A DNA stretch of 13,885 bases from Fidelibacterota bacterium. GTDB lineage: Bacteria > Fidelibacterota > UBA2242 > B5-G15. Where the stretch lies: the NCBI GenBank assembly GCA_003645825.1, contig QNCQ01000020.1, positions 1 to 13,885 of the forward strand, in the 5' to 3' direction. The position numbers were made by a program, and so were the translations under genes. Under the pieces are notes generated by a model, which did no database searches, had not been told where the DNA came from, and saw only the letters and a list, made by a program, of their open reading frames with translations. Below, in pieces: positions 6,650 to 13,885 of this stretch. Position 1 is the stretch's first letter. Each line of letters opens with the position of its first letter.

Positions 6650-8411
6650 CGTAAATACTATTCAGCTCTCTTAATTTTGATTCTATTTCACTATATTTTG
6701 GATCACCCCTATAATTGTCCAGGAAAATTTTGTACCACTTGATGGAGTTCTTTATGTCATACATTCTATTTTCATACAACCACGCGATTGCCAGAGTACT
6801 TTTTTCCCCATATTCTGTATCCCCATACTCATTGAATATTGTGGATAGAATCCCAATTGCCTTTTGAGGATCCGTGTCAAAATATTTTTCGGCTTTTACA
6901 TACAGGTTTTCCGCTTCTCCTTCTCTGCCAGCTCTTCTTAAGGTATCCTCGTCTAGCAACGATATATACTGTGACAAAGGAAACTCTCCTTTTAACTTTT
7001 CAATACATAGCTTTGCCTCAGCTGTATCCCCCCGGTCATTATAGATGTAGGAAAGAGTGTAAAGAGCTTTATCAGCAATCCGGTTTCGCGCTTTGTCAAG
7101 AACAATCTTTTTTAAATTCGCAATAGCGCTATCTACAAGGCTAAGGTCAAAATAGTACATCTCGGCAAGCTCGTAAAGTTTCTCGTAATAATCATTAAAA
7201 AGCTCAAGCGAATCTACCTCCAGCGCCCTCTTTCGGTGTACCTCGATAGCCCTTCTCAAAGACTCCGGGACATCCTTCAAAGAATCCTCTCTGGCTGGCT
7301 TATCTTTACCAACCTGCCTTATCTCTTCAATTTTCTTCCAGACTTTTTCAACATCTTTTTGAACCTTGAAAAATCTCTTAAGCAACTTTGCTTTCTGCTT
7401 AGCATCAAAAGCAAATCTGGAATCCGGATCCTCTCTGGAAACCATCTCATACCGTTTCTGGGCTGTTTTATAGTCCCCAGATTTCATGTTCAGCTCTGCC
7501 AGATGATAATAGGCTTCGGCAGACTGAGGAGTCCTTCGATAGTTCTGGGCTATCTCCGAAAACCTTGATTCTGCAGCCTTCTGATCTCCTTCTTTCAAGT
7601 ATATCATTCCAAGCAATAGCTCAAGCTCAGCCCAAATATCTTTATTATCTGGATCAGCCAGCTTTTTTAAAATAATACCTTTTGCCTCTTCGTACCTCCC
7701 TGCCTCCGAATAAATTTTCACAAGCAGCACCTGCGTTTTATTACCAATTCTCACAGTCGGTGAGAAATCATAAACTTTATTCAGGCTCCTGATCGCCCTA
7801 TCAATCTCGCCTCCGCGCAGATAAGCCCTCGCTATTCTGTACTGACACTCTGCACAAAACTTATCATCCTTAGAAGTCTCAATAGCTTTTTCATAACAGC
7901 TGACAGCAGAGTCCGGGAATCCAAGTTCATCATATATTTCCCCCATTGTAAAATAAGCCTCTGATCTATATTTGTCATTTTTAACTTCTTTAGTATACTT
8001 TTTCAACTCTATCAGCGCAAATTCCTCATCTCCCATCTTCCATACACACCTTGCATGCCACAGCCTTACCTCTTCTATTTTGTCGCTCCACGGGTATTCC
8101 ACAATAAAATTCTCAAAATTCTTCTTCGCTACCAGATAGTCACCTTTATAAAAATTGCTCTTCCCAATAATAAGGTAAGCATCATCAGCCCACTTGCTAT
8201 CAGGATACTTCACCAGAACTTTGTTAGCCTTTTCTATAGCCTTATCAAAATCTCTTCTTACCGCCACAGGCACTGTTAATCCTTCTTCCACCTTCTCATT
8301 ATACTGCTTAAGAGCCTGTTCGTAGTAGAACTGTGCATTATAGAACGTATTAAAATACGCACATGAGCCAAGTATAAAAACCAATAGCAGCAAGGAAAAT
8401 CTCCAATTCAC
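6618..8411 (-). CDS. TPR-repeat outer-membrane lipoprotein, BamD-like
   Basis: Predicted lipoprotein of 597 residues built almost entirely of tetratricopeptide-type helix pairs. From the GTG at 8411 the N-terminus is a short signal peptide with lipobox LGSC, so Cys17 is lipidated, and the mature protein starts CAYFNTFYNA. Residues about 60-140 (YPDSKWADDAYL, YKGDYLVAKKNFENFI, YPWSDKIEEV) resemble the first repeats of BamD/YfiO, the outer-membrane assembly lipoprotein. More TPR-like repeats follow at about 150-180, 190-215, 230-250, 265-290 and 300-330, then a charged helical linker (about 340-390) and further repeats to about 575. GTG 8411 shares its first base with the last base of the sirtuin TAG stop and sits eight bases after AAAGGG. 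Opening the frame further upstream (to 8486) would bury the signal peptide, so I reject that. The role is inferred as a scaffold for envelope assembly; it is far longer than BamD (about 245 residues), and no partner can be named from sequence. Confidence 0.8.
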   Translation of the reverse strand: MNWRFSLLLLVFILGSCAYFNTFYNAQFYYEQALKQYNEKVEEGLTVPVAVRRDFDKAIEKANKVLVKYPDSKWADDAYLIIGKSNFYKGDYLVAKKNFENFIVEYPWSDKIEEVRLWHARCVWKMGDEEFALIELKKYTKEVKNDKYRSEAYFTMGEIYDELGFPDSAVSCYEKAIETSKDDKFCAECQYRIARAYLRGGEIDRAIRSLNKVYDFSPTVRIGNKTQVLLVKIYSEAGRYEEAKGIILKKLADPDNKDIWAELELLLGMIYLKEGDQKAAESRFSEIAQNYRRTPQSAEAYYHLAELNMKSGDYKTAQKRYEMVSREDPDSRFAFDAKQKAKLLKRFFKVQKDVEKVWKKIEEIRQVGKDKPAREDSLKDVPESLRRAIEVHRKRALEVDSLELFNDYYEKLYELAEMYYFDLSLVDSAIANLKKIVLDKARNRIADKALYTLSYIYNDRGDTAEAKLCIEKLKGEFPLSQYISLLDEDTLRRAGREGEAENLYVKAEKYFDTDPQKAIGILSTIFNEYGDTEYGEKSTLAIAWLYENRMYDIKNSIKWYKIFLDNYRGDPKYSEIESKLRELNSIYDEYVREDSTE

Positions 8412-9178
8412 TATTTCATCCCTTTTAACTTTTTGACCTCCTCTACGAATTGTGGTAATACCTCTCCAGCTTTTCCCTTTACCCACAGATCTGCTATATC
8501 TGTAAGGTAACTTCTCTCTGGGTTAATTTCTATCAAATACGCCCCATTGTATTTTGCATACCGGGGCAAATCAGCAGCTGGTCTTACGGCACCGGAAGTT
8601 CCTATCGATATAAACACCTCGCAATTTACTGCTGCCTTGTAGGCTTCACTAAAAGCTTCTTCAGGAAGCGGCTCCCCGAACCAGACAACATTGGGCCTGA
8701 TATACCCTCCACATTCACATCTGGGTACATGGTCTTCAAACTTTTCATACACACAATCAAATTCTTCAATGTCAAAAACTTTACCACATTTCATACAATA
8801 ATTTTCCATTATATTTCCATGCAATTCTATAACCTTCTTGCTTCCTGCCCTTTGATGAAGCCTGTCAATGTTCTGAGTTATCAAATAAAACTCCGCTACT
8901 ATTCTCTCAAGGTCAGCAAGAGCTAAATGAGCTGGATTTGGTTTGGTCCCCAAAATAATTTTTCTTCTATAGCGATACCACTCCGTAACCATCGCCGGAT
9001 TTCGATAGAAGCCTTCAAAGCTGGAAAGTTCCTCAGGAGAGAACTTTTTCCACAAACCATCATTTCCGCGAAAAGTAGGTATTCCGCTCTCTGCAGAAAT
9101 ACCTGATCCTGTAAGAACAGCAATAAACTCTGCCTTCTTTAAAATCTCTTTAGCTTTTTTACCTTCAATTACAGACAT
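8411..9178 (-). CDS. cobB: Sirtuin, NAD-dependent protein deacylase (CobB/Sir2 family)
   Basis: Removes acyl groups from lysines using NAD, yielding nicotinamide and O-acyl-ADP-ribose, in the cytoplasm. The 255-residue protein has the complete family set: GSGISAESGIPTFRG (24-38) for NAD binding, TQNIDRLHQRAG (101-112), catalytic His120 in ELHGN, a zinc site of C128, C131, C154 and C156, then VVWFGEPLP, GTSGAVRPAA and an EINPE motif near the C-terminus. Tyr68 and Arg71 (WYRYR) fit the YxxR pattern of class III sirtuins such as SIRT5 and E. coli CobB, which also remove succinyl and malonyl groups, so desuccinylation is plausible. The start is ATG 9178, preceded by GGAAAAG about six bases upstream. 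The gene follows glucan phosphorylase by 31 bases, and its stop codon overlaps the start of the TPR lipoprotein gene. Confidence 0.95.
   Translation of the reverse strand: MSVIEGKKAKEILKKAEFIAVLTGSGISAESGIPTFRGNDGLWKKFSPEELSSFEGFYRNPAMVTEWYRYRRKIILGTKPNPAHLALADLERIVAEFYLITQNIDRLHQRAGSKKVIELHGNIMENYCMKCGKVFDIEEFDCVYEKFEDHVPRCECGGYIRPNVVWFGEPLPEEAFSEAYKAAVNCEVFISIGTSGAVRPAADLPRYAKYNGAYLIEINPERSYLTDIADLWVKGKAGEVLPQFVEEVKKLKGMK
8420..8425 (-). promoter_or_regulatory. Shine-Dalgarno site that fixes the TPR lipoprotein start
   Basis: AAAGGG on the minus strand lies within the last codons of the sirtuin gene, eight bases before the GTG at 8411. This spacing, together with the signal peptide that begins exactly there, supports GTG as the true start. 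Confidence 0.6.
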
Positions 9179-9209
9179 ATCAACTTTTCCAATACAAATT
9201 AAAGAAATT

Positions 9210-11765
9210 TTAACTATACCAGCAAACTAAACTACCTTCACATACGATCCCAAGGTTACTATACCTTGGTACTATTCTTATAGAATATCCATTAAGGCCG
9301 CTTTTCCAACCAGATATGTCAGCAACGTAATGGTAATTATTACCTAAGCTGGATTCCAGTTTCATGCTCACAAACTTACCGTCAACAATATTCTGATTAG
9401 GACCTATTTTACCAAAGTACACCTGAACATCCACATCCTCCGGAGTCAGACTGCCCAGATCAACAACAGCCCTCACATTTAAAACATCCTTGATATTAAA
9501 TCTCTGAGATTTACTATCTTCAACTCTTAGGATCTTCAATTCTTTCCATGAATTTTTCACCTTCTTTTTCCAGCCGGCAAAATCCCGCGAAAGCCTATAA
9601 CCTTCTTTTTTCAGCTGGCTCATCCGCTTAAAAGACTCATAATACATATTGAAAGTATACTCATACAGCATCCTGTTAGTATTGAACACCGGACATACTT
9701 CTATCATTGAGCTTTTCATCAACTTTATCCATCTGCGTGGTAAACCATTTTTGTCTCTATCAAAGAACATAGGGATAATCTCCTTTTCAAGAATTTCATA
9801 GAGAGCATTTGAATCCTGTTCATCCCAGTAATCCTGATCAGCATACTCCTCTCGTTTACCTATCGCCCAGCCAATTTCAGGAGAGTATGCCTCATCCCAC
9901 CAACCATCCAAGGTGCTAACATGAATGCCACCATTGGCAATAGCTTTCATCCCGCTTGTACCACAAGCCTCCAAACCACGCCTGGGATTATTAAGCCACA
10001 CGTCACACCCTTGAAGCATATACCTGGCTATGTTGATATCATAACCCTCAAGGAACACCACACTCTGACGAAATGGCTCTTCCATAGAGATGTCTATAAT
10101 CTTCTTTATTAATTTTTTCCCTTCTACATCCTTTGGATGAGCATTCCCAGCAATTATTATCTGGACAGGCTTTTCTTTATTACTCAATATTTTTGCAAGC
10201 CTATCAGGATCCCTAAAGAGAAGAGTAGCCCTCTTGTAAGCAGCAAATCGCCTTGCAAATCCTATCGTCAGAGCCTCAGTATTAAGAACAGAATCTATTT
10301 TTTCAATTTCGGACTTTGTCTTGCCCATAGCTATGTATTGCTCTTTTAGCTTCCTCCGTGCAAAAGCAATAAGCCTTTCTTTCCGCCGCTCATGTGTGTA
10401 CCAGAGCTCAATATCCGGGATATCATCCACCTTTTCCCATACTGAGCGATCCGCCGGTTCTTCTTTCCACTTCGGTCCAATATATCTATCATACAAATCA
10501 GACATCTCCTTGGATATCCATGAAGGCTGATGAATCCCATTAGTAATGTGTATTATGGGAACCTCCTCCTCTACAAATCCTTCCCATAGCTCTCGCCACA
10601 TCCTTTTGGAGACATTTCTATGCAACTTGCTTACTGCGTTTACCTTGTTGGATAACTTTATAGCAAGGATCGCCATTGAGAAACCCTTATCGCAAGATTC
10701 CTTATTCTTTCTCCCTAGTTTCAAGAGTTCTTCCAGCTTTATACCCACGTCCTTGCAATATCCGCTAAAATATTTTTCCATAAGCTCCGGTGGAAACACA
10801 TCGATGCCCGCCTTGACGGGGGTATGAGTAGTAAATACCGTCCCAGCTTTTACTACCTCCAGAGCCTCATAAAAGTCTAATCCCTCCTTTCTAACAATCG
10901 TCCTTACCCTTTCCAGAGCCGAAAACGCAGAATGTCCCTCATTAAGATGATAGACTACATTCCCATCCCCTAACGTTTCAACCAGCTTCGTGCCGCCCAT
11001 ACCCAAAACAATCTCCTGCTGGATTCTCATTTCCAGATCGCCTCCATATAGAGTAGCGGTAATCCTCCTGTCATCTTCCTTATTCTCAGGGATGTCAGTA
11101 TCAAGTAAATAGAGCACTATACGCCCTATCAATACCTTCCAGACACGCGCCGGAACCTTTCTATCTGGAAAATCTATTTCAATCATCACCGGAGAACCGT
11201 CCTCGTTTACCCACGGCAAGACAGGTATGCTGTAAAAATCATATTCCTTATATTCCTCCTCTTGCCATCCATTAACATTAAGCTTTTGCTTAAAGTATCC
11301 CCTTCTGTAAAGCAGGCCAATCCCCACCATCGGAATACCCAGCTCAGAAGCGCTTTTTAAATGATCAGCGGCAAGAACTCCAAGCCCCCCCGAATATATA
11401 GGCAAACACTCCGTCAAACCATATTCCATAGAAAAATACGCAACCCTAAAACGATCTACGAATCTATTTTTCTTCTTAAACCATGGGGTTTTGTTTAAAA
11501 ACTGATCATATTTGTCCAGAACCCGCTTGTACAAATAAAGATAACTATCATCAGAAGCTCTTTCCTCAAGAACTTTCTGATCCACATTGTTTAAAACATA
11601 CACCGGATTATGGTTGCCCTTTTCCCACAAATCCATATCAAGACGCCTGTAAAGATCTCTCGCATCTGCCTCCCATGTCCACCACAAATTATACGCCAAC
11701 TCCTTTATCCTGCTAATACTCTCAGGAACAGAGGGTTCCACCACAAAAGATTTCACTATCTTCAT
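9210..11765 (-). CDS. glgP: Alpha-glucan (glycogen/maltodextrin) phosphorylase
   Basis: Cytoplasmic GT35 enzyme that cleaves alpha-1,4-glucans with phosphate to release glucose-1-phosphate. At 851 residues it is the GlgP type with an N-terminal DUF3417-like region (about 10-120; LAYNLWWTWEADARDLYRRL), as in actinobacterial and thermophile enzymes. The catalytic core has IYSGGLGVLAADHLKSASELG (123-143), NEGHSAF, FTTHTPVKAG, HITNGIH, GFARRFAAYKR, and the pyridoxal-phosphate lysine in CGTSGMK (K607), followed by NGG and LDGWWDEAY. The last 120 or so residues form a separate beta-rich region often seen in this subtype. All main catalytic motifs are present and there is no sign of decay. ATG 11765 follows an AGGTGGAG site. 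No other glycogen genes (glgA, glgB, glgC) are in the window. The gap to the upstream kinase gene is 46 bases without a convincing promoter. Confidence 0.96.
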   Translation of the reverse strand: MKIVKSFVVEPSVPESISRIKELAYNLWWTWEADARDLYRRLDMDLWEKGNHNPVYVLNNVDQKVLEERASDDSYLYLYKRVLDKYDQFLNKTPWFKKKNRFVDRFRVAYFSMEYGLTECLPIYSGGLGVLAADHLKSASELGIPMVGIGLLYRRGYFKQKLNVNGWQEEEYKEYDFYSIPVLPWVNEDGSPVMIEIDFPDRKVPARVWKVLIGRIVLYLLDTDIPENKEDDRRITATLYGGDLEMRIQQEIVLGMGGTKLVETLGDGNVVYHLNEGHSAFSALERVRTIVRKEGLDFYEALEVVKAGTVFTTHTPVKAGIDVFPPELMEKYFSGYCKDVGIKLEELLKLGRKNKESCDKGFSMAILAIKLSNKVNAVSKLHRNVSKRMWRELWEGFVEEEVPIIHITNGIHQPSWISKEMSDLYDRYIGPKWKEEPADRSVWEKVDDIPDIELWYTHERRKERLIAFARRKLKEQYIAMGKTKSEIEKIDSVLNTEALTIGFARRFAAYKRATLLFRDPDRLAKILSNKEKPVQIIIAGNAHPKDVEGKKLIKKIIDISMEEPFRQSVVFLEGYDINIARYMLQGCDVWLNNPRRGLEACGTSGMKAIANGGIHVSTLDGWWDEAYSPEIGWAIGKREEYADQDYWDEQDSNALYEILEKEIIPMFFDRDKNGLPRRWIKLMKSSMIEVCPVFNTNRMLYEYTFNMYYESFKRMSQLKKEGYRLSRDFAGWKKKVKNSWKELKILRVEDSKSQRFNIKDVLNVRAVVDLGSLTPEDVDVQVYFGKIGPNQNIVDGKFVSMKLESSLGNNYHYVADISGWKSGLNGYSIRIVPRYSNLGIVCEGSLVCWYS

Positions 11766-11767
11766 AT

Positions 11768-11775
11768 CTCCACCT
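11768..11775 (-). promoter_or_regulatory. Shine-Dalgarno site of glgP
   Basis: AGGTGGAG on the minus strand ends two bases before the ATG at 11765, with its AGGTGG core four bases away. It supports this start. Confidence 0.6.
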
Positions 11776-11811
11776 ATAATAGTTAAGTATCATAAAAATT
11801 TCGCAATTCTT

Positions 11812-13885
11812 CTAAAAAAGCTTTTTAATAACATCTGCTATTTTCTCTATATCAAAAGGTTTTACCACCACCTCATCCACAACTTTTTCTACACTTCCTC
11901 TCTCAGAGCTAAGATTAACATCCCAGCCTGTCACCAGCACTACCTTTACCTCACTGTTTAGTTTTTTAATTTCTCTTGCCAGATCCCAACCAGACATACC
12001 TGGCATCCCTAAGTCAGTAAAAACAAGAGAAATGTTCCCTCCCCTTTTAAAGACCTCAATTCCTTCTTTACCATCGCAAGCTATAGTAACCTTCATACCA
12101 TAAATAGACAAAATATCACGCAAAACATTTCTTGGCCCCTCTTCGTCATCTACCACAAGAACATTTAGAACAGGGAAAGAAGGTTTCTCTTTATATTTCT
12201 CCTTTTCTCCTATATCTTGACGCCTTTCTTCATCGGTTATCGGTAATCTCACTTTTACATTGGTTCCTTTGCCTGGCTCACTTTCAATTATAACATCACC
12301 CCCATGATTCTTCACTATGCCGTATACCATACTCAATCCAAGTCCAGATCCTCTTTCGCCCTTGGTAGTAAAAAAAGGTTCGAATACACGATCTAACGTC
12401 TCCTTATCCATACCAATGCCATCATCCCTGATACTAACCTCCACAAATCTTCCCCAAGGCCTAACATTAATGTAAACATTTCCCCCTTCAGGCATAGCAT
12501 CTATGGCATTAAATAAAATATTTGTAAAAACCTCTCTTAACTCTCCTTCTCTGCCTCTCACTAAATATCTCCCTTCGTAATTGGTGTGAAACATTATCTT
12601 CTTACCAACTTTCCGCGCTTCGTCTTTCCACCTCCCTTTACTGAAAATGATGCTGTCCTCCACGACCTGTCTTATGTCTACCGGGCTACCCTCATCATTC
12701 CCTGTTAACCTTGTGAAATTCTGAATTCTTCTTATTGTCTCCGTTCCATCAAATGCCGCTTTTTCTATTATCTTTAAATCTTCCTCAAGCCCACTTTTAC
12801 CCACTTTGTTCAAAAGAAGCTGTGTTCTGCCCAGAATAGTACTTAACAGGTTATTAAAATCATGAGCCACACCACTTGCTACCTCCCCTAAAGCTCTCAT
12901 CTTTTCAGACTGTGCAAGAAATTTTTGCACTCGTTCCCTTTCTTCCTCTATCCGGCGAAGCTGGATTATCTGTGATATATGATTCGCAAATATTTCAAGT
13001 GGTCTGATAACATCATCCGTAGGGACAACTTCGTTTCTAACTACTCCCAACAAGACAAACCCTATTATATCTTCCCTTTTGTTTTTCAGGGCAATAAAAA
13101 GATTATCTTCTTTGTACCATAATTTTCCGCCTTCCGAATGTTCAGTCCTTACCATTTCTATGTCCATGTTCTTCAACACATACTTCATGGTTCGGGGAAT
13201 ATAACTCGACTGTTCCCCAAGCTGTATGCCTTTCTGGAAAATCTTGAGATAATCTTCTTTTCTAAATCCTATGTTCAAAAATTGTTCTATCTCACCTTTA
13301 CTATATCCTTGGTAACCACACATTTCCTTATATGGGGGACTCGAGGTAAATACAAAAATAAGTACTCTATCAAAATCTGATATTTCAACAATCGCATTAC
13401 ACATTTTTGAAAATAGCTCTTTCTTATCTTCTATGGTAAGTATATCCGCAGATATCCTGCTGAACTTTTCAATCTGTGATGTTAAAAGCCGGATTCTCTT
13501 CTCAGCCATTTCTTTTTCAGTTACATCCAGAAGATGCACTATAGTGTAAACTTTACCTTTACTGTCTTTAAAAGCGGTAGAACTTACTTCACATAGCTTA
13601 ATACTCCCATCCTTACAAATTATCTCCATCGGATATTTCAGTGGAACCAGTATTCCTTTTTGTCTCAACCTATAATGCCGGGATACTACCAAGAGACTCT
13701 TCTTCGTCAAAAACTCTCTAAAATCTTTCCCGACTAAATACTGGGCATGATATCCGGACATCCTCTCTACAACGGAATTAGCAAAAACAATCCTAAACCG
13801 GGCATCAACTATCACAATACCCTCATGAGAATATTCAACCACTGATCTGTACCGCTCTTCACTTTCTTTTAACCTATCAAGGGCA
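11812..13885 (-). CDS. Hybrid sensor histidine kinase, PAS-GAF-HisKA-HATPase-REC (N-terminus outside window)
   Basis: Signal-transduction kinase; 690 residues are visible and the frame stays open to the right edge. The visible part begins with the linker LKESEERYRS that normally precedes a PAS domain, so the GTG at 13842 is an internal codon and more sensor sequence lies outside. Order in the visible fragment: PAS with PAC (about 9-123, GIVIVDARFRIVFAN), GAF-like region (about 150-310), a short coiled coil, HisKA with phospho-acceptor His341 in the GVAHDFNNLL box, HATPase with N-box NAIDAM (Asn459), DDGIGM (487-492), FEPFFTTK and GLGLS, and a C-terminal receiver (about 573-690) with VVDDEE, phospho-acceptor Asp624, Thr652 and Lys675. 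There is no membrane segment in the visible part and no DNA-binding output. The gene ends 46 bases before glgP on the same strand. The signal it senses cannot be told from the sequence. Confidence 0.93.
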   Translation of the reverse strand, partial: ALDRLKESEERYRSVVEYSHEGIVIVDARFRIVFANSVVERMSGYHAQYLVGKDFREFLTKKSLLVVSRHYRLRQKGILVPLKYPMEIICKDGSIKLCEVSSTAFKDSKGKVYTIVHLLDVTEKEMAEKRIRLLTSQIEKFSRISADILTIEDKKELFSKMCNAIVEISDFDRVLIFVFTSSPPYKEMCGYQGYSKGEIEQFLNIGFRKEDYLKIFQKGIQLGEQSSYIPRTMKYVLKNMDIEMVRTEHSEGGKLWYKEDNLFIALKNKREDIIGFVLLGVVRNEVVPTDDVIRPLEIFANHISQIIQLRRIEEERERVQKFLAQSEKMRALGEVASGVAHDFNNLLSTILGRTQLLLNKVGKSGLEEDLKIIEKAAFDGTETIRRIQNFTRLTGNDEGSPVDIRQVVEDSIIFSKGRWKDEARKVGKKIMFHTNYEGRYLVRGREGELREVFTNILFNAIDAMPEGGNVYINVRPWGRFVEVSIRDDGIGMDKETLDRVFEPFFTTKGERGSGLGLSMVYGIVKNHGGDVIIESEPGKGTNVKVRLPITDEERRQDIGEKEKYKEKPSFPVLNVLVVDDEEGPRNVLRDILSIYGMKVTIACDGKEGIEVFKRGGNISLVFTDLGMPGMSGWDLAREIKKLNSEVKVVLVTGWDVNLSSERGSVEKVVDEVVVKPFDIEKIADVIKKLF

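Noticed and set aside
6839..7126. 95-codon plus-strand frame opposite the TPR lipoprotein
   Set aside because: It is a shadow of a well-supported coding frame on the minus strand, with no recognisable features of its own.
10546..10827. 93-codon plus-strand frame opposite glgP
   Set aside because: The conserved phosphorylase motifs on the minus strand explain this DNA fully; the opposite frame shows a low-complexity Ser/Thr-rich translation.
11766..11811. Promoter for glgP in the 46-base gap
   Set aside because: TTGCGA and TATTAT on the minus strand are 19 bases apart and weak, and a TATAAT in the gap points in the plus direction with no gene to drive.
11815..11826. Palindrome AAAAAGCTTTTT as a terminator after the kinase
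   Set aside because: It has no loop and no GC stem and lies across the last codons of the kinase gene, so it would not form a stable terminator hairpin.

Overview
The window is a compact, AT-rich piece of bacterial chromosome with ten recognisable protein genes, a short gene tail at the left edge, and almost no non-coding DNA. A diderm (Gram-negative) envelope is indicated by a PpiD/SurA-type periplasmic foldase, two lipoproteins with clear lipoboxes, an RlpA-family protein and a BamD-like TPR lipoprotein. The TPR lipoprotein begins its mature part with CAYFNTFYNA. From memory, that start resembles lipoproteins of the FCB group and neighbouring uncultured phyla. Together with Lys/Glu-rich proteins this suggests a poorly characterised lineage of that kind. 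This is an inference and is not proven by the window.

Layout. On the plus strand, positions 1-76 hold the C-terminal end of an unidentified gene. A 246-base gap with no convincing gene follows, then a membrane-anchored peptidyl-prolyl isomerase (323-2152). Everything else lies on the minus strand. In transcription order, right to left, it is: a PAS-GAF-histidine kinase-receiver hybrid protein that runs off the right edge; alpha-glucan phosphorylase; a sirtuin; the TPR lipoprotein; pyrK; pyrD; an RlpA-like lipoprotein; cdsA; and a GlmU-like sugar nucleotidyltransferase. The plus and minus blocks meet tail to tail, with both stop codons nested inside one TTAA at 2149-2152.

How the genes fit together. 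From the sirtuin to the GlmU-like gene, neighbours overlap or are separated by only a few bases, so co-transcription and translational coupling are likely. PyrK and PyrD are the two subunits of one enzyme, NAD-dependent dihydroorotate dehydrogenase. CdsA (phospholipid precursor), the GlmU-like protein (sugar nucleotide), RlpA and the TPR lipoprotein point to envelope building. The glucan phosphorylase and sirtuin add carbon-store and NAD-linked functions. Most of the window is therefore housekeeping, and I see no mobile element, CRISPR array, tRNA or rRNA.

Points of most interest: the GlmU-like protein keeps the nucleotidyltransferase site but has no recognisable acetyltransferase active site and carries an unfamiliar conserved-looking tail; the hybrid kinase is incomplete at the window edge; the foldase divides the usual parvulin histidines between two tandem modules; and several start codons are better placed at non-obvious positions (GTG at 8411, ATG at 5865, ATG at 3654).
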